A stretch of 64,000 bases of DNA from CAWBLP01 sp963721065 (GTDB lineage: Bacteria > Pseudomonadota > Alphaproteobacteria > Acetobacterales > Acetobacteraceae), in contig CAVRHO010000008.1 in assembly GCA_963721065.1 (NCBI GenBank), positions 248,001-312,000 on the forward strand, read 5' to 3'. How positions within the stretch are numbered: the first letter of the stretch is position 1; every line of letters begins with the position of its first letter. Positions 9,171 to 17,616 of the stretch are shown here, one piece after another. Position numbers and translations under genes: made by a program. The notes under the pieces are model-generated. The model did no database searches. It saw only the letters and a program-made list of their open reading frames with translations, and was not told where the DNA came from.

Positions 9171-9219
9171 GCGAGCGTCGTTTGCGCCAGGGAACGCGAG
9201 CGTCGTTTCCGCCAGGAAC
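9171..9219. repeat. Two tandem units of about 25 bp
   Basis: GCGAGCGTCGTTTGCGCCAG and a near-identical second copy lie side by side after the methyltransferase gene. Confidence 0.65.
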
Positions 9220-9243
9220 GTTGCTCACGTCCGGCAAAACGCA

Positions 9244-9958
9244 ATGAGAGCCCCGCCGGATGCCGCCGCTGCAAGGCTGGCGGATTTCCAGCGCCGGCTC
9301 GCCCGGACCATGGCGTGCATCGCCGCGAGCGGCCGACGGATTGCCGACTCCCATGACCGGATCGCCGCATCCGGAACACCCCGGACCTGGGTGACCGGCA
9401 AGCCCACGCAGGGCCACGGCGCAAAAGGACACGCCCGCATGCAGGACAACACGGACGGCCCGGGGTCCACGCCCCTGCCATCGGGCAGACCACAGGCGAA
9501 ACATCCCGCCTGGCAGTGGAACTCCGGCGGGAAGACGCTGCCGAGCGGCAGGCCGTCGCCGAGGGCAAGCGTCAGGCCGCGGAACACCGACGCGAACAAT
9601 CCGCCCGGCAGCAGGCTGCCGCGGAATCCGAGCGTGCGAGCGCCGAGGAACAACGCACCATCGCGAGGAAGCGCGCCACGCCGCGGAGGACATGCGCCAC
9701 CTGGCCGAGGACATGCGCGCCGCAGCGGAGAAGACACGTGCCAGCCGCGAGGAGATGCGCAAAGCCCGCGGAGAGATGCGCATGCTGGCTGAGCAAATCC
9801 GTAAACCGACCGCGTGGAACGGCGTCGAAGCGGAACGCTTCCACGCCGAGGCCGAAGTGCAGCGCGTAACGACCGCGCAGCAGCAGTCGGTTTACGAGGA
9901 GATGCTGCGGACCGCGCTCGGCAACAGGCTTTCCGACGGCGCCGGCAAGGCAGGCTGA
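9244..9958 (+). pseudogene. Decayed coiled-coil protein gene
   Basis: Three plus-strand frames join to make one alanine/glutamate/arginine-rich coiled coil. The piece at 9244 reads MRAPPDAAAARLADFQRRL... with RRIADSHDRIAAS. A second, in frame with the GTG at 9516, reads ELRREDAAERQAVAEG to about 9655. A third, in frame with 9692, continues REEARHAAEDMRHLAEDM and ends QSVYEEMLRTALGNRLSDG at 9958. The helix pattern carries on across the 9655-9662 switch, so one gene with frame errors is likelier than three small genes. Cytoplasmic by composition; function unknown. A sequencing error is an alternative cause. Confidence 0.55.
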
Positions 9959-10278
9959 CGGCAGCACGGCCTGCGCGGGCCATCCACGTATTTTCGTTTC
10001 TGCAATAAACGAAGATCATGGATGGCCGGCCTTCGCCGATCATGACGGTGGGTTGCCGGCCAACGGTCAAACGATACGCGGCTTGGTCTTACGGATCCGC
10101 CTGCCGGATCCGGCTGCCTCTGGCATGATGGACGCCTGGATGGCGCACGATCCCACCTGCTCACCCCACGCGGCAGCATCTCCCCCGTCGCGAAATGGGA
10201 GTCCTACGGGACGGCCGAACCGCTTGACCACGCGGCTTCGGATGCGCATCTTCCGCCACTTCGCGAGGATCAAGAGCC
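9959..10278. other. Spacer before rpmG
   Basis: Apart from the palindromic repeat, nothing recognisable as a gene is seen. The last 40 bases must contain the rpmG start region; a modest GAGGATCAAGAGCC precedes its ATG. Confidence 0.5.
9968..10047. repeat. Palindromic dispersed repeat, short type
   Basis: Arms gggccatccacg and catggatggcc flank an AT-rich centre that is itself partly self-complementary (cgttt ... aaacg). It matches the elements at 46656 and 54987. Confidence 0.65.
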
Positions 10279-10446
10279 ATGGCCAAGACCAATACCGTCC
10301 AGATCAAACTCGTCTCCAGTGCCGACACCGGGTACTTCTACGTAACCAAGAAGAACGCCCGCACGCAGACCGGCAAGCTGGAGCTGAAGAAGTACGACCC
10401 GGTCGCGCGCAAGCACGTCCTGTTCAAGGAAGCGAAGATCAAGTAG
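10279..10446 (+). CDS. rpmG: 50S ribosomal protein L33
   Basis: Small structural protein of the large ribosomal subunit near the E site. The 55 residues begin MAKTNTVQIKLVSSADTG and contain FYVTKKN and KLELKKYDPVARKHVLFKEAKIK, which match L33 over the full length. It has no CxxC pairs, so it is the zinc-independent form. The gene's last eight bases overlap the end of convergent zwf, leaving no room for a terminator. Confidence 0.97.
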   Translation: MAKTNTVQIKLVSSADTGYFYVTKKNARTQTGKLELKKYDPVARKHVLFKEAKIK

Positions 10447-12037
10447 CCCCGTTGGCCGGCGGCCCGCCGATCGGACGCCATGCGCGGTGGTCGTGGCGCA
10501 GCAACGCCTCGGCCGCATGCGGGCCCTCGGAGCCGGACGCGTAGTTGGGAAAGTGCCGGGCCGGTTCCTCGGCCCAGGCATCCAGGACCGGCTGTACGGC
10601 GCGCCAGGTTTCCTCCACCATGTCCGCGCGGTTGAACAGGGTCTGGTCGCCCAGCATCACGTCGTAGATCAGCGTTTCGTAGCCGACATTGGGCTCCCGC
10701 GGGAACCAGTCGCGGTACTGGAACGCCATCTGCACAGCCGCCAGGTCCACCACCGGCCCGGGCCGCTTGACTTCGAACTGCAGGGAGATCCCCTCGTCCG
10801 GCTGGATCTGCAGCACCAGCCAGTTGGGCGGCAGCGCGGCCACGTCGGTGTTCTCGAACGGGGCATAGGGCGCCGGCTTGAAGCGGATGGCGATCTCCGT
10901 ATAGCGCCTGGACAGGCGCTTGCCGGTGCGCAGGTAGAAGGGCACCCCGGCCCAGCGCCAGTTCTCGATCGCCAGGCGCATGGCGACGAAGGTCTCGGTC
11001 CCGGAATCCGGCGCCACGTCAGGCTCGTGCCGGTAGCCCTGCTGCCTGTGGCCCAGCACGGTGCCCGGGCCGTACTGGCCACGCACCGCGTCCGAAGGCT
11101 TCAGGGTGCGCAGCGCGGAGAACACGTCGGCCTTGCGGTTGCGAACGGATTGCGCGTCGAATCCCCCGGGCGGCTCCATCGCCACCATCGCCAGCAACTG
11201 GAACACGTGGTTCGGCACCATGTCGCGCAGCGCGCCGGTGCGTTCATAGAAACGGCCGCGGCGTTCCACACCGATCGTCTCGGCGACGGTGATCTGCACG
11301 TGGTCGATGCGGTCGCGGTTCCACAGCGGCTCGAACAGCCCGTTGGCGAAGCGGAAGGCCATGATGCTCTGGACCGTTTCCTTCCCCAGGAAGTGATCGA
11401 TCCGGTAGATCTGCTCCTCCCGCAGTTCGCGGCGGATGCGGGTGTTCAGCGCGCGGGCCGAGGCCAGGTCGTGGCCGAACGGCTTCTCGATCACCACCCG
11501 GCGCCAGCGCTGCGGCTCGCCGTCCCGCAGCTCCTCGTCCAGCAGGCCGGCATGGCCCAGTTGCTCGATGGTGGGGCCGAAGAAGCGGTCGCCCACCGCC
11601 AGGTAGAACAGCACGTTGCCTTCGGTCTGGCGGTCCCGGGCAATGGCGTGCAGGTGGTCGCGCAGCTTCTCGAAGCTGCGGGCATCGTTCAGGTCGGCCT
11701 GCAGATAGGACATGGCGCCGGTCAGGCGCTGCCAGACCGCGTGATCGATCGCCTCGATGCGGCTTTCGCTGGCGGCGTTGCCGACGAAGCTCTGCAGCAT
11801 GGCGTGCAGGCTGTCGGCCCAGGTGGCGCTGTCCTGCTCCACCATGTCCACGCCGACGATGGCGAAGTGCTCGGGCAGCAGGCCGGTGTTCGCCAGGTTG
11901 TACAGCGCCGGCACCAGCAGGCGCTTGGTCAGGTCGCCGCCGGCACCGAAGATCACCATGGCACAGGGTCCGGGCGGCCTGGGCGGGCGCCGCGGCGGGG
12001 CGGTGACGTTGACGGGCGTTCTGGTGGTGTTGGTCAT
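10439..12037 (-). CDS. zwf: Glucose-6-phosphate 1-dehydrogenase
   Basis: Oxidises glucose 6-phosphate to 6-phosphogluconolactone with NAD(P)+, feeding the Entner-Doudoroff or pentose phosphate pathway. The 532-residue protein has the dinucleotide motif IFGAGGDLTKR near residue 29, EKPFGHDL near 182, and the substrate/catalytic motif YRIDHFLGKE near 209. The proline-rich first 25 residues are longer than usual; the first ATG (12037) was kept. Its 3' end overlaps rpmG. No pgl or edd neighbour is present. Confidence 0.96.
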   Translation of the reverse strand: MTNTTRTPVNVTAPPRRPPRPPGPCAMVIFGAGGDLTKRLLVPALYNLANTGLLPEHFAIVGVDMVEQDSATWADSLHAMLQSFVGNAASESRIEAIDHAVWQRLTGAMSYLQADLNDARSFEKLRDHLHAIARDRQTEGNVLFYLAVGDRFFGPTIEQLGHAGLLDEELRDGEPQRWRRVVIEKPFGHDLASARALNTRIRRELREEQIYRIDHFLGKETVQSIMAFRFANGLFEPLWNRDRIDHVQITVAETIGVERRGRFYERTGALRDMVPNHVFQLLAMVAMEPPGGFDAQSVRNRKADVFSALRTLKPSDAVRGQYGPGTVLGHRQQGYRHEPDVAPDSGTETFVAMRLAIENWRWAGVPFYLRTGKRLSRRYTEIAIRFKPAPYAPFENTDVAALPPNWLVLQIQPDEGISLQFEVKRPGPVVDLAAVQMAFQYRDWFPREPNVGYETLIYDVMLGDQTLFNRADMVEETWRAVQPVLDAWAEEPARHFPNYASGSEGPHAAEALLRHDHRAWRPIGGPPANGAT

Positions 12038-12134
12038 GCGATACGAGCTTGTCCCTCAGGCGTGGTCCGACGAGTTGGCACACGCGATGTTGAGCCGGTT
12101 CCACGCGACATGTGGCGTCCTCCCACCGGCCGGA

Positions 12135-13427
12135 TCAGACGGCGTCAGCAGTGTGCCCCGCCGGCGGGCGCGCCAGAAGGGCAGCGAGCAAACTCAGGCC
12201 GGACAGCAGCGCGAAGCACTGCAGCGACAGGGTATAGCTGCCCGACCAGTCGCGCAGCATGCCGGACAGCAACGGCCCGGAGGCCTGTGCCAGCACCTGC
12301 ACGGACAGCGCAATGCCGCGGATCGCGCCATAGCTGGTGCGCCCGAAATAGTCGGCCCAGGCGAGCGGCAGCATGGTCAGCAACCCGCCAATTCCCAGCC
12401 CGAACACCGAGGCGGCCAGGAACCCGGTCAGCGGCGCATGCACGGCCAGCATGGCCAGCGTGCTGCCGCACAGCAGCCCCCCCACCAGCGCCAGCGCGTA
12501 CCGCACCGGCAGGCGGCGCGGGTAGAAGCCGAATCCCAGGCTGGACACGCCGGACATCATGGAGAAGGTGCTGACGATGCCGGCCGCGATGGTGGGGCTC
12601 AGGCCACGCTCGATCAGGAACGGCGCCTGATGCAGGCTGACCCCGGCCTGCACCGGATAGGCCAGCAGGGTGAACAGCGACAGCAGCCAGAAGGCCGGGG
12701 TGCGCAACGCCTGGGCGCGGGTGAAGGCCGGTTCGGTGTGGGCGGTCGCGTGCGTCGCCGGCCGCTGGGACCGGTCCGGGACCAGGCCGACATCCTCCGG
12801 CCGGCGCACCATGAACAGCCAGTTCGGAACGAACCCCACCGCCAGCACGGCGACGCCCACCCCCAGCCAGCCGGCGCGCCAGCCGCCACGCTGGATCATG
12901 GCCTCGGCGATCAGCGGCAGCGCCACCAGCCCGGCCATCTGGGCGATGGTGGCGATCGAGACCGCCATGGGACGGCGGGCGACGAACCAGTTGTTCACCG
13001 CGCCATAGATGCCCAGGTCGAACGGGCCGGCGAAGTTCATCCGGGCGACGCAGAACAGGGCGTAGAACATCGCCAGCGACGTGGTCAGCGACAGGCCCAG
13101 ATCCGCCGCCCCGGTCAGCAGCACCGCCAACCCCAGCACCAGCCGCGCGCCCTGCCGGTCCAGCAGCCGCCCCAGCAGCGGCGATGCCAGCGCCGCGAGC
13201 AGGCCACCCAGGGACACCGCGCCGGAGATCGCGGTGCGGGACCAGCCGAAATGGGTGGTCATCGGCTCCACGAAGATCGACAGCGTGGCCACCGCGCCGC
13301 CCTGGCGGGAAAACCCGGCGCAGCACACGCAGCCCAGGATGACCCAGCCGTAGAAGAACGGCAGCCGGCGAATCAGTTCCCGGGGCAGCGCCCGGACGGG
13401 CTGGGAGGGGATGGCGGCGGGACGCAT
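12135..13427 (-). CDS. MFS transporter
   Basis: Twelve-helix major facilitator, 430 residues, beginning MRPAAIPSQPVR; the first helix is FFYGWVILGCVCCAG. It carries a typical loop after helix 2 (GRLLDRQGARLVLGL) and a long central cytoplasmic loop with RRPEDVGLVPD, a feature of monocarboxylate/oxalate-formate type MFS proteins. Substrate is unknown, though an organic acid is a fair guess from the loop. A longer start at 13487 adds an unconvincing arginine-rich leader. It lies 97 bp upstream of zwf on the same strand and could be cotranscribed. Confidence 0.85.
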   Translation of the reverse strand: MRPAAIPSQPVRALPRELIRRLPFFYGWVILGCVCCAGFSRQGGAVATLSIFVEPMTTHFGWSRTAISGAVSLGGLLAALASPLLGRLLDRQGARLVLGLAVLLTGAADLGLSLTTSLAMFYALFCVARMNFAGPFDLGIYGAVNNWFVARRPMAVSIATIAQMAGLVALPLIAEAMIQRGGWRAGWLGVGVAVLAVGFVPNWLFMVRRPEDVGLVPDRSQRPATHATAHTEPAFTRAQALRTPAFWLLSLFTLLAYPVQAGVSLHQAPFLIERGLSPTIAAGIVSTFSMMSGVSSLGFGFYPRRLPVRYALALVGGLLCGSTLAMLAVHAPLTGFLAASVFGLGIGGLLTMLPLAWADYFGRTSYGAIRGIALSVQVLAQASGPLLSGMLRDWSGSYTLSLQCFALLSGLSLLAALLARPPAGHTADAV

Positions 13428-13632
13428 GACGGCAACCGCGAGTCGGTGAGAGGAACAGCCATAGCGGCGGCGCCCCTCACCGGGCAAACCTGCCAGCGGA
13501 CGAAGACCACGAAACCTGGGGACGCGTCGCTTCTGCTATACGTCACGGAACGAAATGCTGAACGGTTTCATCTGGCCGCCAGGAACCGGTGCACGCCCCA
13601 TAACGCACTTCATGCAGGCACGCCCGGTTGCG

Positions 13633-13899
13633 CTAGCAGCTTCGCGTCCAGGACTTCGTCCGCCGCAGTGCTTCGGCCGATGTGGCGGTGAGCCGCCACG
13701 GGGTATCGCGCTCCGGCGTCACCTGCTGCAGCCGGAGGCAGGCGGGGCAGCGGACCGGTGCGTCGGGACGGGCGGGCTGAATGTAGATGCGTCCACCGCA
13801 ACAACTGCACAGGCCATGTCGCCGCGGGTCCTGGTGCGATTCACGGATCACTTGCGACAGCAACGGCCCTCTGGTCAGGACCAGCGGTAGATACCTCAT
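13633..13899 (-). CDS. Small zinc-ribbon protein
   Basis: An 88-residue protein with two metal knuckles, LCSCCGG (Cys 31, 33, 34) and RCPAC (Cys 51, 54), about 17 residues apart, as in zinc ribbons. The N-terminus is hydrophobic but short for a signal. An excellent ribosome site (GGAGGGAGGG, ending six bases before the ATG) supports the start at 13899 and the gene being real. Function and partner are unknown; nucleic-acid binding is only a guess. Confidence 0.7.
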   Translation of the reverse strand: MRYLPLVLTRGPLLSQVIRESHQDPRRHGLCSCCGGRIYIQPARPDAPVRCPACLRLQQVTPERDTPWRLTATSAEALRRTKSWTRSC

Positions 13900-14236
13900 C
13901 GGTTCCCTCCCTCCGTAGGGCTGTCATACCGCTTCCGCACCCCGATCGGCAATGAGACAGGCTCACGACACGCCGGCCCGATGCAGGCCCCCTGCCCGCC
14001 TCGCGACGGACATCGACGTCCCCGGCCCAGCCTCACCCCCAGGGGTGACGACACGATCGGCGTTGGTCCCGCACCCTGACCACTGCTCGTGATCCGCGCA
14101 ACGGCCGGGGACAGGGGGCAATACCGGTGTGGCGGCGCGTCTTCCCACCGGCCTGTCCGCCCCTCGGCCGCTCGGCCCGGGCACCTGTGCTGGACCGCTC
14201 AAGGGTTCCGAATTTACCGTTTCAGGGAGCAGACCC
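13900..14236. other. Spacer, no gene seen
   Basis: No convincing frame, RNA or repeat. The only functional element I can point to is the TTTCAGGGAGCAGACCC ribosome site of the formamidase remnant at its right end. Confidence 0.5.
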
Positions 14237-14494
14237 ATGCCGCGTACGGCGTTCAAGGTCGATCTGTCCCGGCCGCCCGAGGCTGCCGAGATCAAGACCC
14301 ACAACCGCTGGCACCCAGACATCCCGATGGTCGAGATGTTCCGGCCCGGTGACGAGTTCCGCGCAGAGTGCTACGACTGGACCGGCGGGCAGATCGACAA
14401 CGACGACAGCGCGAATGACGTGCGCGACGTTGATCTGACCAAGGTGCACTACCTCAGCGGCCCGTTCGGTGTGGAAGATTCTTTTGTATTCTGA
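14237..14494 (+). pseudogene. Formamidase N-terminal fragment
   Basis: The 85-residue frame is a clean match in character to the first fifth of FmdA/AmdA formamidases (about 400 residues), which hydrolyse formamide or short amides. Diagnostic segments are THNRWHPDIPMVEMF, FRAECYDWTGGQIDNDDS and VHYLSGPFGVE. The frame then leaves the family after GVE, reads DSFVF and stops at 14494. The remaining 300 or so residues are not found downstream, where a GNAT gene faces it. The ribosome site and start are intact, so a short product may still be made. A 3' deletion is the simplest reading. Confidence 0.8.
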
Positions 14495-14544
14495 GGAGAC
14501 GGACCTTCTTAGATCAAAGGAGGCAGGGCATACGTGGCAGGCGG

Positions 14545-15081
14545 TCAGGCCAGTTCCTTGTAATAGTACGTGGTCGCGCAGGGCCGGCCGTCCGGCCACA
14601 GGGCGTAGCCGGGCACAACGCCCACCCTGATCCAGCCGAGGCGCCGGTAAAGCCGTTCGGCATCGCTGCCGGTTGCGGTGTCCAGCACCAGCAGGCTCTT
14701 GCCCGCGGCGCGCGCGGCATCTTCGGCCGACCGCATCAGCACGGCGCCGATGCCGCGCCGCCGGGCACAGCGATGAACCAGCATCTTGGCGATATCACCG
14801 CGATGCGGCTGGTTCTCCGGCTGGTCCAGCAGCACCTGCACGGTTCCCACCATGCGGCCGGACCCCGGCTCCTGCGCGACCAGCAAGGTGCGCCCGCCGG
14901 CGGACACGCCATCGGCCACCGAGTTCCAGAACGCCCGCGCCTTCGCGCGGGACAACGGTGCCATGAAGCTGACCGAGGCGCCGCCGTCCACGCAGTCCAG
15001 CAGGATGTCGGCCAGGGCGTCGCTGCTGGCCCGGGCCTCAACCGGCGTCAACGCCCGGATGGTGACAACCATGTTCGTCAT
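14545..15081 (-). CDS. GNAT-family N-acetyltransferase
   Basis: Acetyl-CoA-dependent acyl transferase of 178 residues. The cofactor motif KMLVHRCARRRGIGAVLM (residues about 99-116, core RRGIGA) and the C-terminal LYRRLGWIRVGVVPGYAL are standard GNAT elements. Similar proteins often act on small amines or antibiotics, but the acceptor is unknown. Its ATG overlaps the stop of the XRE regulator by four bases, so it is coupled to and probably controlled by that protein. Confidence 0.9.
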   Translation of the reverse strand: MTNMVVTIRALTPVEARASSDALADILLDCVDGGASVSFMAPLSRAKARAFWNSVADGVSAGGRTLLVAQEPGSGRMVGTVQVLLDQPENQPHRGDIAKMLVHRCARRRGIGAVLMRSAEDAARAAGKSLLVLDTATGSDAERLYRRLGWIRVGVVPGYALWPDGRPCATTYYYKELA

Positions 15082-15698
15082 GGGAGGATCTCGCGCGCGG
15101 CGTGCATGGGTGGCGGGGTGCCCGGGTTCGTTGTCAGCGCCACGAGGTAGCGCGCGGCCTTGTCGTCCCGGTTGCGGAAGGCGGTGGGGGCGTCCAGGCG
15201 CATCGCCAGGCAGTCACCCGCGCGGAGGTGGTGGACGGTGGTGCCAACCGACACCTCCACCGCGCCGCTGAGCACCCAGATCTGCTGGTCCACCGCGGCG
15301 GCGCGCGCGCCGGTGTCGTAGGCGACCCGGGTTCCCGCAGGCAGTTCGACCTCCACCAGTTCGATGCGGGAGGGGAAGCCGGGCGGGGAGAGGTTGCGCC
15401 GCAGATAGCCGGTTTCCGGGTCCGTCCAGGTGGGCTGGCTGTCGCGGCCGGCGACCGGCGCTGCGTCGATCCGCTCCTGCTGGGCGAACAGCGACGCCAG
15501 GGTCACGCCCAGGCTGGCGGCGAGCCGGTCCAGCACGCTTGCGGTGGGGCTGCTTTCCGCGCGCTCGATCAGGGAGATCATGGAGCGGCTGACGCCGGAG
15601 TGTCGTGCCAGTTGGTCCAGAGTGAGGCCGCGCCTGGTGCGCAGGTCGCGGATGCGGGCGGCGAGGCGGCGGTCGAAGGGCTGTGCGGTGCTTTCCAT
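15078..15698 (-). CDS. XRE-family regulator with cupin sensor domain
   Basis: A 206-residue DNA-binding regulator. Residues about 9-63 form a helix-turn-helix (LAARIRDLRTRRGLTLDQLA, HSGVSRSMISLIERAESSP). Residues about 105-190 form a small cupin barrel that probably binds a ligand. It is the first gene of a two-gene operon with a GNAT enzyme; this pairing is common in proteobacteria and suggests local autoregulation. An AT-rich repeat array lies about 170 bp upstream of its start. Confidence 0.92.
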   Translation of the reverse strand: MESTAQPFDRRLAARIRDLRTRRGLTLDQLARHSGVSRSMISLIERAESSPTASVLDRLAASLGVTLASLFAQQERIDAAPVAGRDSQPTWTDPETGYLRRNLSPPGFPSRIELVEVELPAGTRVAYDTGARAAAVDQQIWVLSGAVEVSVGTTVHHLRAGDCLAMRLDAPTAFRNRDDKAARYLVALTTNPGTPPPMHAAREILP

Positions 15699-15868
15699 TA
15701 TTCCGGAATTTTCGTCCTGAAAAATGGAATGTCAATCCCGTTCGGCCTTGGTGCCGCCGCCCTCCGGCGTGGCGCTTGACGGACGCCGGGCATGACGCTG
15801 AATGCGCACCCGTGTGTCAGACCAAATACGCGCTGGTAAAGGCCGGGGACGTTAAAGAGTAGATATCG

Positions 15869-15952
15869 TGTTATACTGTATATATGCCGTACTATACGGT
15901 ATATATTCCATACTATACTATGTAGATGCCGTACGCTACGGTGTATGTGGTA
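15869..15952. repeat. Four AT-rich 21-bp tandem units
   Basis: Units start at 15869, 15890, 15911 and 15932. Three begin TAC(T/G)(A/C)TAC and the first TGTTATAC. Within them lie short palindromes such as CCGTACTATACGG and CCGTACGCTACGG that span the unit joins. A weaker related stretch follows to about 15980. Tandem palindromes of near-two-turn period look like an operator array. Confidence 0.8.
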
Positions 15953-16039
15953 TGACCGACAGCGTAGAATAGTGTAGGTCGTGTGCCAGACAGTGTAGGA
16001 GGAACGTTCTTAAGAAAGTTGTGGGTCCCGTACAATCGC

Positions 16040-16128
16040 GTCATGGCCGGCCCCCGAGCCGGCCATCTACCCCCGTCAGAACGTATCAATAGCAGCGCGC
16101 CCCGATCATTACGGGACCGATGACCGGA
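16040..16128. repeat. Dispersed palindromic element, reverse orientation
   Basis: Left end gtcatggccggcccccgagc pairs with ggccatc to 16066. The core and right end are diverged but still show cccgatcattacggg like the copy at 21624. Confidence 0.65.
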
Positions 16129-16224
16129 TGGAAGCCCGACCACCACCCGATCGCACGGGGCTTGCCGCCATTCGCGAAAGCATGATCCACGCGGGCGCGT
16201 ACGACGCACGCGCGCGTCGCAAAG

Positions 16225-17589
16225 CTACGAACCGTGCCCCGCCCCCAACAACCGGACCAGCGGCCCAAGCGACTCCATCGCATCCAGCCGCCACACCGCC
16301 GCGACGATATCCCCGGTCGAACCACCGAACCCGCCATACGCCGCAAGGTCCGCCAGCTTGGCCGCGATCTCCTGGTTGGACAGCGGACGTTCCAGGCTGC
16401 CCTTCGGATGCAGCACCGTGGTCTGCAGCGTGCGCCCCTCCGTGGTGCGCACCATGGCGGTTGCGGCACCCCGTGGACTGTCCGGAGCCAACCGCGCCCG
16501 GGTCCGCGCGCGCAACGCGACCACCGCCGGGTCGTGCACCGCCGGTTCATCGAACTCCCGCAGCCCGGCCGCCCCGAACACGAAGGACACGGCGGCGCAG
16601 TGATGGATGCTGACGCGTGCGTCGCGTTCGTTGCTCACCGCCCGGTCGCCGCGATCCAGCAACAACTGGTCGCCGGATATGGTGACCTCGGCGATGTCCG
16701 CCGGCGTCAGCGCATGATCCTGCCGCAGCGCCAGGCACGCATCGATCACCGCGTGCATCACGATGCCGCACGGGTACGGCTTGTAGGTGTTGCGCAGCAC
16801 CTCCCACTGCTCGCCCAGGTCATCGGTTGCCTCTGAAACCACTGGCACATCGCCCATCGCGCGCGCCCAGCCCAGGGCACCCTCGATCGCCGCCGGCGCG
16901 GCGGTGTAGCCCTGCTCCGCCAGCAGCGCCGCGAACACCCCGTTCCGCGCCGCATTCCCCACACTCACATTCTTCGCCCCGCTCGGCAGGTTCTCCACCA
17001 GGCCGGCGGACTGGCTGGCGGCAATGCCCAGCGCGTGCCAGGTCTGCGCGGCATCCAGGCCCAGCAGCTTTGCACTCGCCGCAGCGGCGCCGAACACACC
17101 GCAGGTGGAGGTGATGTGCCAGCCCCGCGCGTAGTGCCCGGGCGAGACGGCGTTGCCGATCCGGCATTCGACCTCGGCGCCCAGGATGAACGCATGCAGC
17201 GCCGCCGCCCCCGACAGCCCGCGCTGTTCCGCCAGCGCGAAGGCAGCCGGCGCGACCGGTGCAGTGGGATGGATCACGGTGCGCAGATGCGTGTCGTCAT
17301 AGTCCAGCAGGTTGCCGGCGATCGCATTGAGGAACGCCGCCCCGAGCGGGTCCAGGCGTTCGGTGCGCCCCAACAGCGTGACGCGCTGCGGTCCGGACAA
17401 GGGTTCCAGCACACGCAGTGCCATCTCGACCGGCGGCGCATGCGCGACTCCCAGGGCGCAGCCGATGAAATTCAGCAGCGAGCGTTTGCCCTCCTCCCGC
17501 AAGGCGTCCGATATTTCGTTCCAGCGTGATGCCGCGACGAAGCGGCCAAGCCGTTCACCCACAAAACGCGTGCTGTCTGATCCGGACAC
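16225..17589 (-). CDS. MmgE/PrpD family protein
   Basis: A 454-residue protein of the MmgE/PrpD fold, whose characterised members are 2-methylcitrate dehydratase and cis-aconitate decarboxylase. It shows the family pattern: a helical first domain with NLLDYDDTHLRTVIHPTAP near residue 93, GWHITSTCGVFGAAAA near 155, and a second domain from YKPYPCGIVMHAVIDA. No other methylcitrate gene is near, so its substrate is open. It is the third gene of a minus-strand operon behind the dehalogenase-like gene (27-bp gap). Confidence 0.9.
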   Translation of the reverse strand: MSGSDSTRFVGERLGRFVAASRWNEISDALREEGKRSLLNFIGCALGVAHAPPVEMALRVLEPLSGPQRVTLLGRTERLDPLGAAFLNAIAGNLLDYDDTHLRTVIHPTAPVAPAAFALAEQRGLSGAAALHAFILGAEVECRIGNAVSPGHYARGWHITSTCGVFGAAAASAKLLGLDAAQTWHALGIAASQSAGLVENLPSGAKNVSVGNAARNGVFAALLAEQGYTAAPAAIEGALGWARAMGDVPVVSEATDDLGEQWEVLRNTYKPYPCGIVMHAVIDACLALRQDHALTPADIAEVTISGDQLLLDRGDRAVSNERDARVSIHHCAAVSFVFGAAGLREFDEPAVHDPAVVALRARTRARLAPDSPRGAATAMVRTTEGRTLQTTVLHPKGSLERPLSNQEIAAKLADLAAYGGFGGSTGDIVAAVWRLDAMESLGPLVRLLGAGHGS

Positions 17590-17616
17590 GGCAGGTCTTC
17601 TCCAGATACGTTCGGG

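Larger units (their letters stand above)
15699..16224. other. AT-rich spacer
   Basis: No gene. It contains the 21-bp tandem array (15869-15952), an inverted repeat centred on TTCTTAAGAA near 16010, and a dispersed palindromic element (16040-16128). The base composition contrasts strongly with the surrounding genes. Confidence 0.7.

Noticed and set aside
10487..13691. Long plus-strand frames opposite zwf and the MFS gene
   Set aside because: Composition is dominated by Arg, Gln, His and Gly with no family resemblance; the minus-strand genes explain the region.
15869..15952. CRISPR array
   Set aside because: Units are directly abutting and similar throughout, without alternating unique spacers, and there are no cas genes.
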